A stretch of DNA of 5,020 bases from Thermoproteota archaeon (lineage in GTDB: Archaea; Korarchaeota; Korarchaeia; B14-G2), in the NCBI GenBank assembly GCA_003661385.1, contig QMWA01000135.1:1-5020 (forward strand), read 5' to 3'. Below, piece after piece: positions 1-5,020 of the stretch (its first letter is position 1; each line of letters begins with the position of its first letter). A model generated the notes under the pieces. That model did no database searches. It was not told the origin of the DNA and was given only the letters and a program-made list of their open reading frames with translations. The position numbers and the translations under genes are program-made.

Positions 1-406
1 CAGCACCTACTACAACACATAGTGCACCAGCTAAAACTTTAACTTGAGGGCGTTCTCCAATCAAGAGCATAGCGATCACGGTGCTAAATAGAGGGTACGT
101 GGCGAAGATTGAAGCGTTTGCAGACGCTCCAACCTCTTCCATGCCTTTAAAGTAGAGAATCCTTACCACTCCAGGGTGCAGGAAGCCTGCAGCCAGGAAG
201 ATGAGCACACCATGCACATTAACTGGGCTCTTACATGCTACTATAATGGCTAAAGGCCAAAATAACGCTGTCCCGGTGGCTGTGATCACTACAGTCACCG
301 TAAGGAAGCTCACATATCGTATAGCTTTCCTGATCAAAGCTACGGCTGAAGCCCACGTTACTGCTGCCAAAAGAGCAAGAATAGCTCCAGTCAACTGGAA
401 CCACAC
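1..406 (-). CDS. EamA/DMT-family membrane transporter, 3'-truncated by window edge
   Basis: An open frame of 135 codons runs off the left edge, so only the N-terminal half or less of a typical 280-300 residue EamA (drug/metabolite transporter) protein is visible. Four hydrophobic segments can be seen at about residues 5-25, 33-56, 64-83 and 96-116. The best family evidence is the stretch at residues 82-120: RILYFKGMEEVGAS, then a segment ending in YPLF, a hydrophobic helix and IGERP. This matches the EamA pattern of a helix with a conserved Pro followed by a [LI]GE[RK] motif at the end of helix 4, and GALCVVVGA then starts helix 5. GTG at 406 is chosen because an in-frame TAG lies at 424-422 and the first helix starts directly after it; TTG at 394 is an alternative. 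There is no Shine-Dalgarno, but a box A lies about 30 nt upstream. Substrate is unknown. DMT proteins often export amino acids or metabolites, so a link to the neighbouring importer is only speculation. Confidence 0.85.
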   Translation of the reverse strand, partial: MWFQLTGAILALLAAVTWASAVALIRKAIRYVSFLTVTVVITATGTALFWPLAIIVACKSPVNVHGVLIFLAAGFLHPGVVRILYFKGMEEVGASANASIFATYPLFSTVIAMLLIGERPQVKVLAGALCVVVGA

Positions 407-483
407 TAGAAGCCGAGTGCTCTACTAAGGCTGCTTTAAATCTTTAGCTACAGCACTTGGAGCTTAAGCAAGCCATCTAACAC
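407..483. other. Intergenic gap between the small membrane protein gene and the EamA gene
   Basis: This 77-bp non-coding stretch separates the stop of the small membrane protein gene from the EamA start. Apart from the box A-like element at 435-441 it holds only the 8-bp palindrome GCTTAAGC. I see no T-rich tract of the kind that ends archaeal transcripts, so read-through from the small gene into the EamA gene is possible. Confidence 0.5.
435..441 (-). promoter_or_regulatory. Putative archaeal box A (TATA) for the EamA gene
   Basis: On the minus strand the sequence reads TAAAGATTTAAAG, with ATTTAAA at 441-435 as the box A-like core and purines before it as a possible BRE. With the usual archaeal spacing of about 26 nt from the box centre, transcription would start near 412, only about 6 nt before the GTG at 406. 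That fits a near-leaderless mRNA and the absence of a Shine-Dalgarno sequence. AT-rich hexamers arise easily by chance in intergenic DNA, so this rests mainly on the spacing. Confidence 0.45.
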
Positions 484-720
484 CTATACAGCTCCTAAGC
501 CCCCTACCCAAAGTGATATGAACCCTATGTAGCTTATCTTCCAGAGCTCCAGCCCCAGAGCTTTGAGTTTGCCTTTATAGGGACAGAACCAGAAGAGAAT
601 GAAGAAAAGATAGAAGAGATAGCAGATCGAAGAGCCCCAAAACCCTATAACATGTAGCATAGGCGCTAGAAGCCCTAAGAAGCCTAGATAGCCAAGCTTC
701 CAAAGCCCTAAATAGGCCAC
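484..720 (-). CDS. Small hypothetical membrane protein (78 aa) with an internal LGL-WK repeat
   Basis: I do not recognise a named family with certainty. The 78-residue product is strongly hydrophobic and aromatic: an N-terminal LG-rich stretch (residues 4-18, with LGYLGFLG), a second hydrophobic block at about 24-45 ending in LFWF, a short basic loop CPYKGKLK (46-53), and a C-terminal hydrophobic block (55-78). The two ends resemble each other: LGLWKLGYLGFLGLL at 4-18 and LGLELWKISYIGFISLW at 55-71. The LGxLGFLG pattern recalls small bacterial proteins of the DUF3796 type, but that resemblance is weak and from memory. The start is GTG at 720, the only upstream choice because an in-frame TAA lies two codons before it; ATG at codon 21 would remove the first repeat. 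There is no Shine-Dalgarno sequence, but a possible box A at 758-764 would give a leader of about 15 nt. It lies 84 bp after livF on the same strand and could be expressed alone or by read-through. A role linked to transport is unproven. Confidence 0.6.
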   Translation of the reverse strand: MAYLGLWKLGYLGFLGLLAPMLHVIGFWGSSICYLFYLFFILFWFCPYKGKLKALGLELWKISYIGFISLWVGGLGAV

Positions 721-727
721 AGCTTAC

Positions 728-761
728 TATACCACTATACCTACCACCTAAATGTGGTATA
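728..761. repeat. 8-bp inverted repeat TATACCAC/GTGGTATA overlapping a putative promoter
   Basis: Perfect 8-bp arms, TATACCAC at 728-735 and GTGGTATA at 754-761, flank an 18-bp spacer. A third copy of the core, TACCAC at 742-747, lies in direct orientation to the first, so TACCAC also pairs with GTGGTA at 754-759 across a 6-nt loop. The right arm overlaps the proposed box A of the small membrane protein gene. Two inferred roles are possible: an operator for a dimeric regulator, or an RNA hairpin in a read-through transcript from livF. Confidence 0.5.
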
Positions 762-764
762 TTA
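758..764 (-). promoter_or_regulatory. Putative box A for the small membrane protein gene
   Basis: The minus strand reads AACCTAATATACC, with TAATATA at 764-758. The usual archaeal spacing would put the transcription start near 735, about 15 nt before the GTG at 720. The element overlaps one arm of the inverted repeat at 728-761, so a protein bound there could block promoter use. The evidence is one AT-rich heptamer at a plausible distance. Confidence 0.35.
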
Positions 765-791
765 GGTTTACTACGTTACTGGTAGGCGTGT

Positions 792-803
792 ACACTAAAG
801 TGT
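792..803. repeat. Short dyad ACACT-AA-AGTGT just after the livF stop
   Basis: Two 5-bp arms separated by 2 nt lie directly downstream of the livF TAA (807-805). A 2-nt loop is too tight for a stable full-length hairpin, so a DNA-binding site is more plausible than an RNA terminator, and there is no T-tract behind it on the minus strand. A dyad this short may be chance. Confidence 0.3.
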
Positions 804-804
804 G

Positions 805-1506
805 TTATAGCCCCCATATCCTCTCTCTTGCATGCTTATCCTCTAGTATTCCTCTGAGCGTTCCTTCATACACTATTTCCCCTCTGTCTAAGCCATAAGC
901 TCTCTCAGCTATCCCTTCTACCCTTCTTATTATCCCTGACTCTGATATCAGCATGCTTATTCCCTGGCTTGCTATCTCCTTTAGGGCTTTGCTCACTGAG
1001 AGAGCTGCCTTCGGGGCTAGGCCCTCAAGAGGCTCATCTAGTAGGAGGAGCTTCGGGTTTTTGACTAGTGCCCTAGCTATCGAGAGCATGCGCTGCTCTC
1101 CTCCGCTCAGGTATAGTCCTCTACTCTTCCTAACCTTCTTTAGCTCAGGGAATATGCTGTATATGTAGTCTAGCATGTCATCTGGTGGAGGTGAGCCGTA
1201 TGCTATTTCCAGGTTCTCTTCAGCTGTCAGGTCTGGGATGATCCTCCTGTCCTCTGGTACGTATCCTACTCCAAGTGCAGCTACCTTGTATGGTGGTAGC
1301 CTCGTTATATCCCTCCCCTCAAGGCTTATGGATCCGCTTTTTGGCTTATTCAGCCCCATTATTGCCCTCATTGTTGTTGTCTTGCCTGCGCCATTCCTGC
1401 CTATCAGGGCTACAGCCTCACCCTTCTCCACACTGATGGATACTCCACGTAGGACCAGCACTCCTCCTCTCTCCACGTGGACTTCTCTTAGCTCTAGGAG
1501 GGGCAT
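805..1506 (-). CDS. livF: Branched-chain amino acid-type ABC transporter ATP-binding protein LivF
   Basis: This is one of two cytoplasmic ATPases that would drive the LivH/LivM pore. At 233 residues it matches the usual LivF length. Visible motifs are Walker A GRNGAGKTT (36-44), the Q-loop region YVPEDRR (82-88) with the LivF-typical Glu, signature LSGGEQ (133-138), Walker B LLLLDE (153-158) and D-loop region GLAP (162-165). The switch position after Walker B reads ISESG (187-191), with Ser190 where LivF usually has Gln (VEQN) and other ABC ATPases have His. The VPEDRR region and short C-terminus separate it from LivG. I place the start at ATG 1506: AGGTGA at 1517-1512 lies 5 nt upstream, and the ATG follows the livG TAG by 1 nt. 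A longer reading from GTG 1515 would add three residues, but that GTG is itself part of the Shine-Dalgarno. It is the last gene of the operon. Confidence 0.93.
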   Translation of the reverse strand: MPLLELREVHVERGGVLVLRGVSISVEKGEAVALIGRNGAGKTTTMRAIMGLNKPKSGSISLEGRDITRLPPYKVAALGVGYVPEDRRIIPDLTAEENLEIAYGSPPPDDMLDYIYSIFPELKKVRKSRGLYLSGGEQRMLSIARALVKNPKLLLLDEPLEGLAPKAALSVSKALKEIASQGISMLISESGIIRRVEGIAERAYGLDRGEIVYEGTLRGILEDKHARERIWGL

Positions 1507-1507
1507 G

Positions 1508-2254
1508 CTACTCACCTAGGTAAACTTCTCTAACAGCCTGTACTCTCTTTATCTCCTCTGGCTTGCCTCTAGCTATCACCTTGCCTTCATGCATGACTAT
1601 GACCTCATCTGAGATCTCATAGACTACATCTAAGTCATGCTCTACGAGCATGACTGTAACCCCTAGCTTGTCCCTGAGCATCTTTATGACATCTACTGTC
1701 CTCCTCTTCTCCCTTATGCTCATCCCAGCTGTGGGCTCATCTAGCAGCATAGCTTTCGGAGCGAGCGCATATGATATTGCTATGTCGAGCAGCTTCCTGT
1801 CTCCATGGCTGAGCTCAGTGGGAGTCTTCTCCCTCTTGTCCCATAGGTTGAATAGCTCTAGAACCTCCTTGGCCTTCTCGTTCACGCTCTGAATGCTGTA
1901 GTAGGTGGACTTCAGCGAGAATGCTGCCCTCCTTACGGAGTGGAGTGCTGCCCTCACGTTATCTAGAACTGTTAGGGTGTCGTAGACGTTTGATATCTGG
2001 AAGCACCTCGCTAGCCCTAGCTTAACGAGCTTAGCTGGGCTCCATCCTGTTACATCTCGGCCTCTGAAGTAGACTCTGCCTGAGTCTGGCTTTATCAAGC
2101 CGCTAACCAGGTTGAGGAGTGTTGTCTTACCTGCTCCATTGGGGCCTATTATGCTGACTATGCTCTTAGGGTTAACCTCGAGGGATACTCCGTCTACGGC
2201 CTTGACTTCACCGAAGTACTTCCTGAGGTCTACCACCGATATCTCAGGCTTCAC
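1508..2254 (-). CDS. livG: Branched-chain amino acid-type ABC transporter ATP-binding protein LivG
   Basis: This is the second ATPase of the importer and the expected heterodimer partner of LivF. Its 248 residues match the LivG family. Motifs in order are Walker A GPNGAGKTT (37-45), Q-loop RCFQ (83-86) followed by LTVLDNV, signature LSHGD (148-152), Walker B AMLLDE (168-173) with the D-loop region TAGM, and H-loop EHD (205-207). All catalytic positions are intact, unlike the switch position of LivF. The insert at about 104-125 between Q-loop and signature is typical of LivG. LSHGD departs from the bacterial LSYGQ form and is also close to the urea-type UrtD form (LSHGQ), so the substrate class is not settled by this protein. 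The GTG start at 2254 overlaps the livM TGA by 4 nt (GTGA), with GGTGA at 2263-2259 placed 4 nt upstream. A Shine-Dalgarno for livF is embedded in its last codons. Confidence 0.95.
   Translation of the reverse strand: MKPEISVVDLRKYFGEVKAVDGVSLEVNPKSIVSIIGPNGAGKTTLLNLVSGLIKPDSGRVYFRGRDVTGWSPAKLVKLGLARCFQISNVYDTLTVLDNVRAALHSVRRAAFSLKSTYYSIQSVNEKAKEVLELFNLWDKREKTPTELSHGDRKLLDIAISYALAPKAMLLDEPTAGMSIREKRRTVDVIKMLRDKLGVTVMLVEHDLDVVYEISDEVIVMHEGKVIARGKPEEIKRVQAVREVYLGE
1512..1517 (-). promoter_or_regulatory. Ribosome binding site that decides the livF start
   Basis: AGGTGA on the minus strand overlaps the final two sense codons of livG and sits 5 nt before ATG 1506. The GTG at 1515-1513, which would open the longer reading of livF, lies inside this site, so the site argues for the ATG. 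Confidence 0.7.
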
Positions 2255-3162
2255 CTTCTCACCTTCCTCCAGGCTGCTTGAGCTGCTCCAACCACTCCCT
2301 GGGGGAATAGGAGGACTGTGGCGACGAGGAGCGAGCCTACTATGAGCATCCAGTGCTCTGTCATGCCCATTGCAAGGTGCCTCATGTAGTCGTAGATCAA
2401 GGCTCCTATGGTTGGGCCTATGAAGCTGACTGCTCCACCGAATAGAGTGACGAACACTATCTCAGCTGACTTGGTCCAGGAGAAGAACTCTGGGCTGACT
2501 GCCCCAGCTAGTGGGGCATAGAGGGCTCCAGCTACCCCAGCGAAGACCCCGCTGACCACAAAGCTAGCTAGCCTAGCTCTCTTCACGGAGATCCCTATGT
2601 ACTCTGCTCTCATGGGGTTGTCCTTTACAGCCCTCAGTGTCAGCCCTAGTGGGGTCTGTGTGATCCACCACATTATAGCTAGAGATGCAGCTACGCCAGC
2701 TAGCACCACATAGTAGTAGGATATCAGGCTTCCAGTAGGCTTAGGTATCCCGTATATGCCGTCGCTTCCACCTAGGAACCTCCACTTCACTGCCACAGCA
2801 TAGAAGAGCTCTCCGAAGGCTAGGGTGAGCATGGCGAAGTATATCTTCGTGTGCCTAACACTCAAGTACCCTATAGCGAGGGCTGCAGCGAGAGAGGTCA
2901 GTAAGCTAGCTGCTAGAGCCAGGGGAAATGGCTTGCTGAACTTCACCATGAGAACTGCTACAGTGTATGCTCCAGTCCCCCAGAATGTAGCGTGGCCGAA
3001 GCTGAGTAGCCCTGTGTAGCCGAATAGTATGTTGAAACTGACTGCCACGAGCCCTAGTAGGAGGGCTTCAGCTGTCACATACGTGTAGTGCCTGCCAGCT
3101 GCCTTCGGTAGGGCAGCTAAGGCTGCTATGCACAGCAGTATGACAGCTGGCTTGGCTTTCAT
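2251..3162 (-). CDS. livM: Branched-chain amino acid-type ABC transporter permease LivM
   Basis: This integral membrane permease should pair with LivH to form the pore. LivM hallmarks are the segment after the first helices, SFNILFGYTGLLSFGHATF (42-60), then LTLAFGELFYAV (112-123), the GGSDGIYGIP loop (131-140), and the cytoplasmic coupling loop TPLGLTLRAVKDNPMRAEYI (170-189), which contacts the ATPases. FAGVAGALYAPLAG and a late FGGAVSFIGPTIGA helix follow. Hydrophobicity suggests about eight to ten membrane segments. At 303 residues it is at the short end for LivM; bacterial versions often carry extra N-terminal sequence. ATG 3162 follows the livH TAG by 1 nt, and GGAGGT at 3171-3166 lies inside the end of livH, a strong site. 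The C-terminus is basic (WRKVRR), consistent with a cytoplasmic end. Nothing looks truncated or frameshifted. Confidence 0.94.
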   Translation of the reverse strand: MKAKPAVILLCIAALAALPKAAGRHYTYVTAEALLLGLVAVSFNILFGYTGLLSFGHATFWGTGAYTVAVLMVKFSKPFPLALAASLLTSLAAALAIGYLSVRHTKIYFAMLTLAFGELFYAVAVKWRFLGGSDGIYGIPKPTGSLISYYYVVLAGVAASLAIMWWITQTPLGLTLRAVKDNPMRAEYIGISVKRARLASFVVSGVFAGVAGALYAPLAGAVSPEFFSWTKSAEIVFVTLFGGAVSFIGPTIGALIYDYMRHLAMGMTEHWMLIVGSLLVATVLLFPQGVVGAAQAAWRKVRR

Positions 3163-3163
3163 C

Positions 3164-4060
3164 CTACCTCCTCACTTCCTCAGGCTTTCCGAATAAGCCT
3201 ACTGGCCTCACAAGCAGGACTATGACCATTATCAGGTATACTAGAGCTAGCTCTATTGCAGGGTAGATTACTATGGCATAGGCTCTAGTCAGCCCTACTA
3301 TCAGTGAGCCTACTAGGGCGCCAAGTATGCTCCCCATTCCACCTATTACTATGACAGCGAATGAGTTGACTATTATGTCGATTCCCATGCCTGGAGAAGC
3401 CGTGTACAGGGGGCCTGCTGCCACACCTCCTAGGCCGCTCAGGAAGGAGCCGAGCATGAACGCGCCAGTGAAGAGCAGAGGCACACTTACACCGAGAGCT
3501 GACACGATCTCCCTATCTGCTGCAGCAGCCCTCATTTTCTTGCCTAAGGTGGTCTTGGAGAGGAGGAACCAGAGGAGCCATGCTACACTGAAGCCTAGAG
3601 CTATGAGAAGCAGCCTGTAGACTGGGAACTCGAAGCCAGCTACCTCGATGCTTCCTAGGAACCTACCGGGGTTTGGGAAGTTGATGTAGGCTGGCCCCCA
3701 TATTAGCTTGACTACCTCATCGAATATCAGGATGAGGCCAAATGTGAGGAGCAGCTGGTACTCCTCTGGCTTCCCGTATATCGGCTTAAGAAGCCCTACT
3801 TCTATGGCTGCGCCCACTGCCATCACAGCTGTTGGAGCTAGGATGAATGCAGCTAGATAGCCCCAGGGTGAGCCTCCAGCCAACTTCATGATTATGGTTA
3901 TAGCGAAGTAGGCTCCCAACATGTATAGGCTTCCATGAGCCAAGTTTAGGATGTTCATTATCCCATATATCATAGTGAGCCCAGATGACACGAGGAACAG
4001 GATGGAGGCGTAGACTAGGCCGTTTATAGTCTGAGCTATGAGCAGCTCAATGGGGATCAT
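3164..4060 (-). CDS. livH: Branched-chain amino acid-type ABC transporter permease LivH
   Basis: This is the other half of the membrane pore. With ATG 4060 as start the protein has 298 residues, close to the usual 290-300. Family marks are INGLVYASILFLVSSGLTMIY (12-32), NLAHGSLYMLGAY (39-51), LLTFGLILIFDEVVKLIWGP (104-123), the ATPase-coupling loop TTLGKKMRAAAADREIVSA (170-188), and NSFAVIVIGGMGSI (232-245) followed by a GALVGSLIVGL helix. About eight membrane segments are apparent. The open frame extends to GTG 4093, which would overlap the upstream gene by 7 nt. No Shine-Dalgarno precedes that GTG, while GGTGGATC at 4070-4063 lies just before ATG 4060 and the shorter N-terminus fits the family better. 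The gap to the binding-protein gene is then 26 nt. Confidence 0.93.
   Translation of the reverse strand: MIPIELLIAQTINGLVYASILFLVSSGLTMIYGIMNILNLAHGSLYMLGAYFAITIIMKLAGGSPWGYLAAFILAPTAVMAVGAAIEVGLLKPIYGKPEEYQLLLTFGLILIFDEVVKLIWGPAYINFPNPGRFLGSIEVAGFEFPVYRLLLIALGFSVAWLLWFLLSKTTLGKKMRAAAADREIVSALGVSVPLLFTGAFMLGSFLSGLGGVAAGPLYTASPGMGIDIIVNSFAVIVIGGMGSILGALVGSLIVGLTRAYAIVIYPAIELALVYLIMVIVLLVRPVGLFGKPEEVRR
3166..3171 (-). promoter_or_regulatory. Strong ribosome binding site for livM inside the end of livH
   Basis: GGAGGT on the minus strand spans the last livH Arg codons and the first base of its stop, 3 nt before ATG 3162. It is the strongest match to the archaeal anti-Shine-Dalgarno complement in the window and implies that ribosomes finishing livH can re-initiate on livM. 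Confidence 0.65.
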
Positions 4061-4070
4061 CTGATCCACC
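4061..4070 (-). promoter_or_regulatory. Ribosome binding site that decides the livH start
   Basis: The minus strand reads GGTGGATCAG directly before ATG 4060. This resembles the archaeal consensus GGTGATC with one extra G, at normal spacing. The alternative GTG at 4093 has a pyrimidine-rich upstream sequence with no such site. Confidence 0.6.
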
Positions 4071-4086
4071 AAAAAGTGTATGGGGG

Positions 4087-5020
4087 CTAGCACTCGACGA
4101 CGGTGGTGAGAGGAGGTGGGAAGACCTCTCCTGGCCCGAATATCACCAGGTCTTTTAGGACTGGATGCGGGTAGGCTGGATCTAGTGTCAGCTTCCCCCA
4201 GAACACTTCGTAGACTCCCTGGTGGTCTTCTGGCCTAATGTACACTGGGCCCATCGGAGCTGGTACCGTCAGCCCCTCTAGCGCTGATATTATCTCCTCG
4301 GTGGTAGGCCAAGCCCCCTTAAGCAGATATGCCTTCTCTATGGCATGCTTTATGGCATACAGGGCTGTGTAGCTTGTTGCAGCCACGTAAGCTGGGTACT
4401 CACCGTACCTCTTCTTGAACTTCTCTACAAACAGCTTGTTTGGTGTGTAGACATCGTGTGGTGGGTACTCGAACCAGTATCTTCCGCTTCCCCAGACCTC
4501 AGCTTCCTTGGGTACATCTGAGCCTATTGCCTTTAGGGTGTCTGTTGCACCCAGCATGGCATTCAGGTAGACCTTCACCTTCTTGAAGAACCCCTTATAG
4601 ACTGCCTGCTTGATGAAGGTTGCTGCATCGCCTCCCCATAGGCTTGAGAAGACGACATCAGGCTCCATTGCTATCAGCTGATCTATGTAGGAGCCGAAGT
4701 CTGGTGTCCCAAGCTTCGGGTAAACTGGCTCAAGGAGCTCCACATCAGGCTTGAACTTCTTCAGATATGTGCTGAAGGCCTTCCATGAGTCATAGCCGTA
4801 GGCGTAGTCTGGGCCTATGTTAGCTATCCTCTTTGCATCAGGGTACCTTTCAGCTACAAGCTTAGCTGCGGCCAGGTCTATTGGCTCCTCATACATGCTG
4901 ACCCTGAAGACATACTTCCTCTTCTTACACTCAGTCAGCTTGGGTGTGGCAGCGTGGGTCACTATGAATGGGACATGGAGCTCATCCTCAATGACTGGCG
5001 CTATCTTCAGGGAGTCACCG
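4087..5020 (-). CDS. Amino acid-type ABC transporter solute-binding protein (Peripla_BP_6), 5'-truncated by window edge
   Basis: This is a LivK/LivJ-like extracellular binding protein that would capture ligand for LivH/LivM. The frame is open to the right edge, giving 310 visible residues (numbered from the first full codon at 5019). The family is usually about 380-430 residues, so the signal peptide and first part of lobe 1 lie outside. Visible landmarks are VPFIVTHAATPKLTE (16-30), whose AATPxLT segment corresponds to the ligand-contacting strand end in LivJ-type proteins; RIANIGPDYAYGYDSW (64-79), start of lobe 2; PKLGTPDFGSYI (100-111); and VVFSSLWGGDAATFIKQA (121-138). TSYTALYAIKHAIEKA and a proline-rich C-terminus follow. 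The GDS..HVPFIV residues before GTG 4962 match the family, so that GTG is an internal Val and not a start. The LWGGD group is common among binding proteins annotated as branched-chain amino acid or amide-specific, so the ligand is not determined. Confidence 0.93.
   Translation of the reverse strand, partial: GDSLKIAPVIEDELHVPFIVTHAATPKLTECKKRKYVFRVSMYEEPIDLAAAKLVAERYPDAKRIANIGPDYAYGYDSWKAFSTYLKKFKPDVELLEPVYPKLGTPDFGSYIDQLIAMEPDVVFSSLWGGDAATFIKQAVYKGFFKKVKVYLNAMLGATDTLKAIGSDVPKEAEVWGSGRYWFEYPPHDVYTPNKLFVEKFKKRYGEYPAYVAATSYTALYAIKHAIEKAYLLKGAWPTTEEIISALEGLTVPAPMGPVYIRPEDHQGVYEVFWGKLTLDPAYPHPVLKDLVIFGPGEVFPPPLTTVVEC

Noticed and set aside
201-428. 75-codon open frame on the plus strand
   Set aside because: It lies antisense to the EamA gene, whose protein has clear family motifs; the plus-strand product has no recognisable features.
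461-470. Palindrome GCTTAAGC in the gap before the EamA gene
   Set aside because: An 8-bp palindrome is expected by chance at this length and has no flanking symmetry.
721-804. Transcription terminator after livF
   Set aside because: No T-rich tract is visible on the minus strand, and the dyad at 792-803 has too short a loop for a terminator hairpin.
953-2345. Several plus-strand open frames of 71-114 codons opposite livF and livG
   Set aside because: Their products are Ser/Arg/Pro-rich mirror translations of the ATPase genes, which carry full Walker and signature motifs on the minus strand.
2564-2578. GCTAGCTAGCCTAGC as a tandem repeat or recombination site
   Set aside because: It lies inside livM and encodes normal conserved-length protein; it is explained by codon choice and the general CTAG excess.
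2825-3620. Plus-strand open frames opposite livM and livH
   Set aside because: They are antisense to permease genes with strong conserved motifs, and no binding site or family pattern supports them.
1-5020. Mobile element, CRISPR array, tRNA or rRNA
   Set aside because: No transposase motifs, terminal repeats, regularly spaced repeats, tRNA cloverleaf elements or rRNA segments were seen on either strand.

Overview
The window looks like the chromosome of a thermophilic archaeon, probably Thermoproteota or a related lineage. Arg is written almost entirely as AGG/AGA and Ile often as ATA. Ribosome binding sites match the archaeal GGAGGTGATC type. AT-rich box A-like elements, not bacterial -35/-10 boxes, precede the two genes outside the operon. 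The tetranucleotide CTAG is unusually common. The lineage is an inference from these traits; no marker gene is present.

Every gene reads on the minus strand, so transcription runs from right to left. From 5020 down to about 805 lies a complete-looking but 5'-truncated ABC importer operon of the branched-chain/hydrophobic amino acid (HAAT, Liv) type: solute-binding protein (N-terminus outside the window), LivH permease, LivM permease, LivG ATPase and LivF ATPase. The last four genes are packed with 1-nt gaps or a 4-nt overlap, and each has a Shine-Dalgarno sequence inside the end of the preceding gene, which suggests translational coupling. Sequence context favours starts for livF (1506) and livH (4060) that lie downstream of the longest open frames.

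Below the operon, an 84-bp gap (721-804) carries a short dyad and an 8-bp inverted repeat that overlaps a possible box A. It leads into a small membrane protein gene (484-720) with an internally repeated LGL-WK motif. A 77-bp gap then holds a box A placed for a near-leaderless start of an EamA/DMT-family transporter whose C-terminal part runs off the left edge.

Together the Liv proteins would form one importer: the extracellular binding protein delivers ligand to the LivH/LivM pore, powered by the LivG/LivF ATPase pair. The substrate cannot be read from the sequence; an amino acid or related amide is most likely. I found no mobile element, CRISPR array, RNA gene or clearly novel system. The points most worth checking are the small repeat-containing membrane protein, the inverted repeat at its promoter, and the altered switch residue in LivF.
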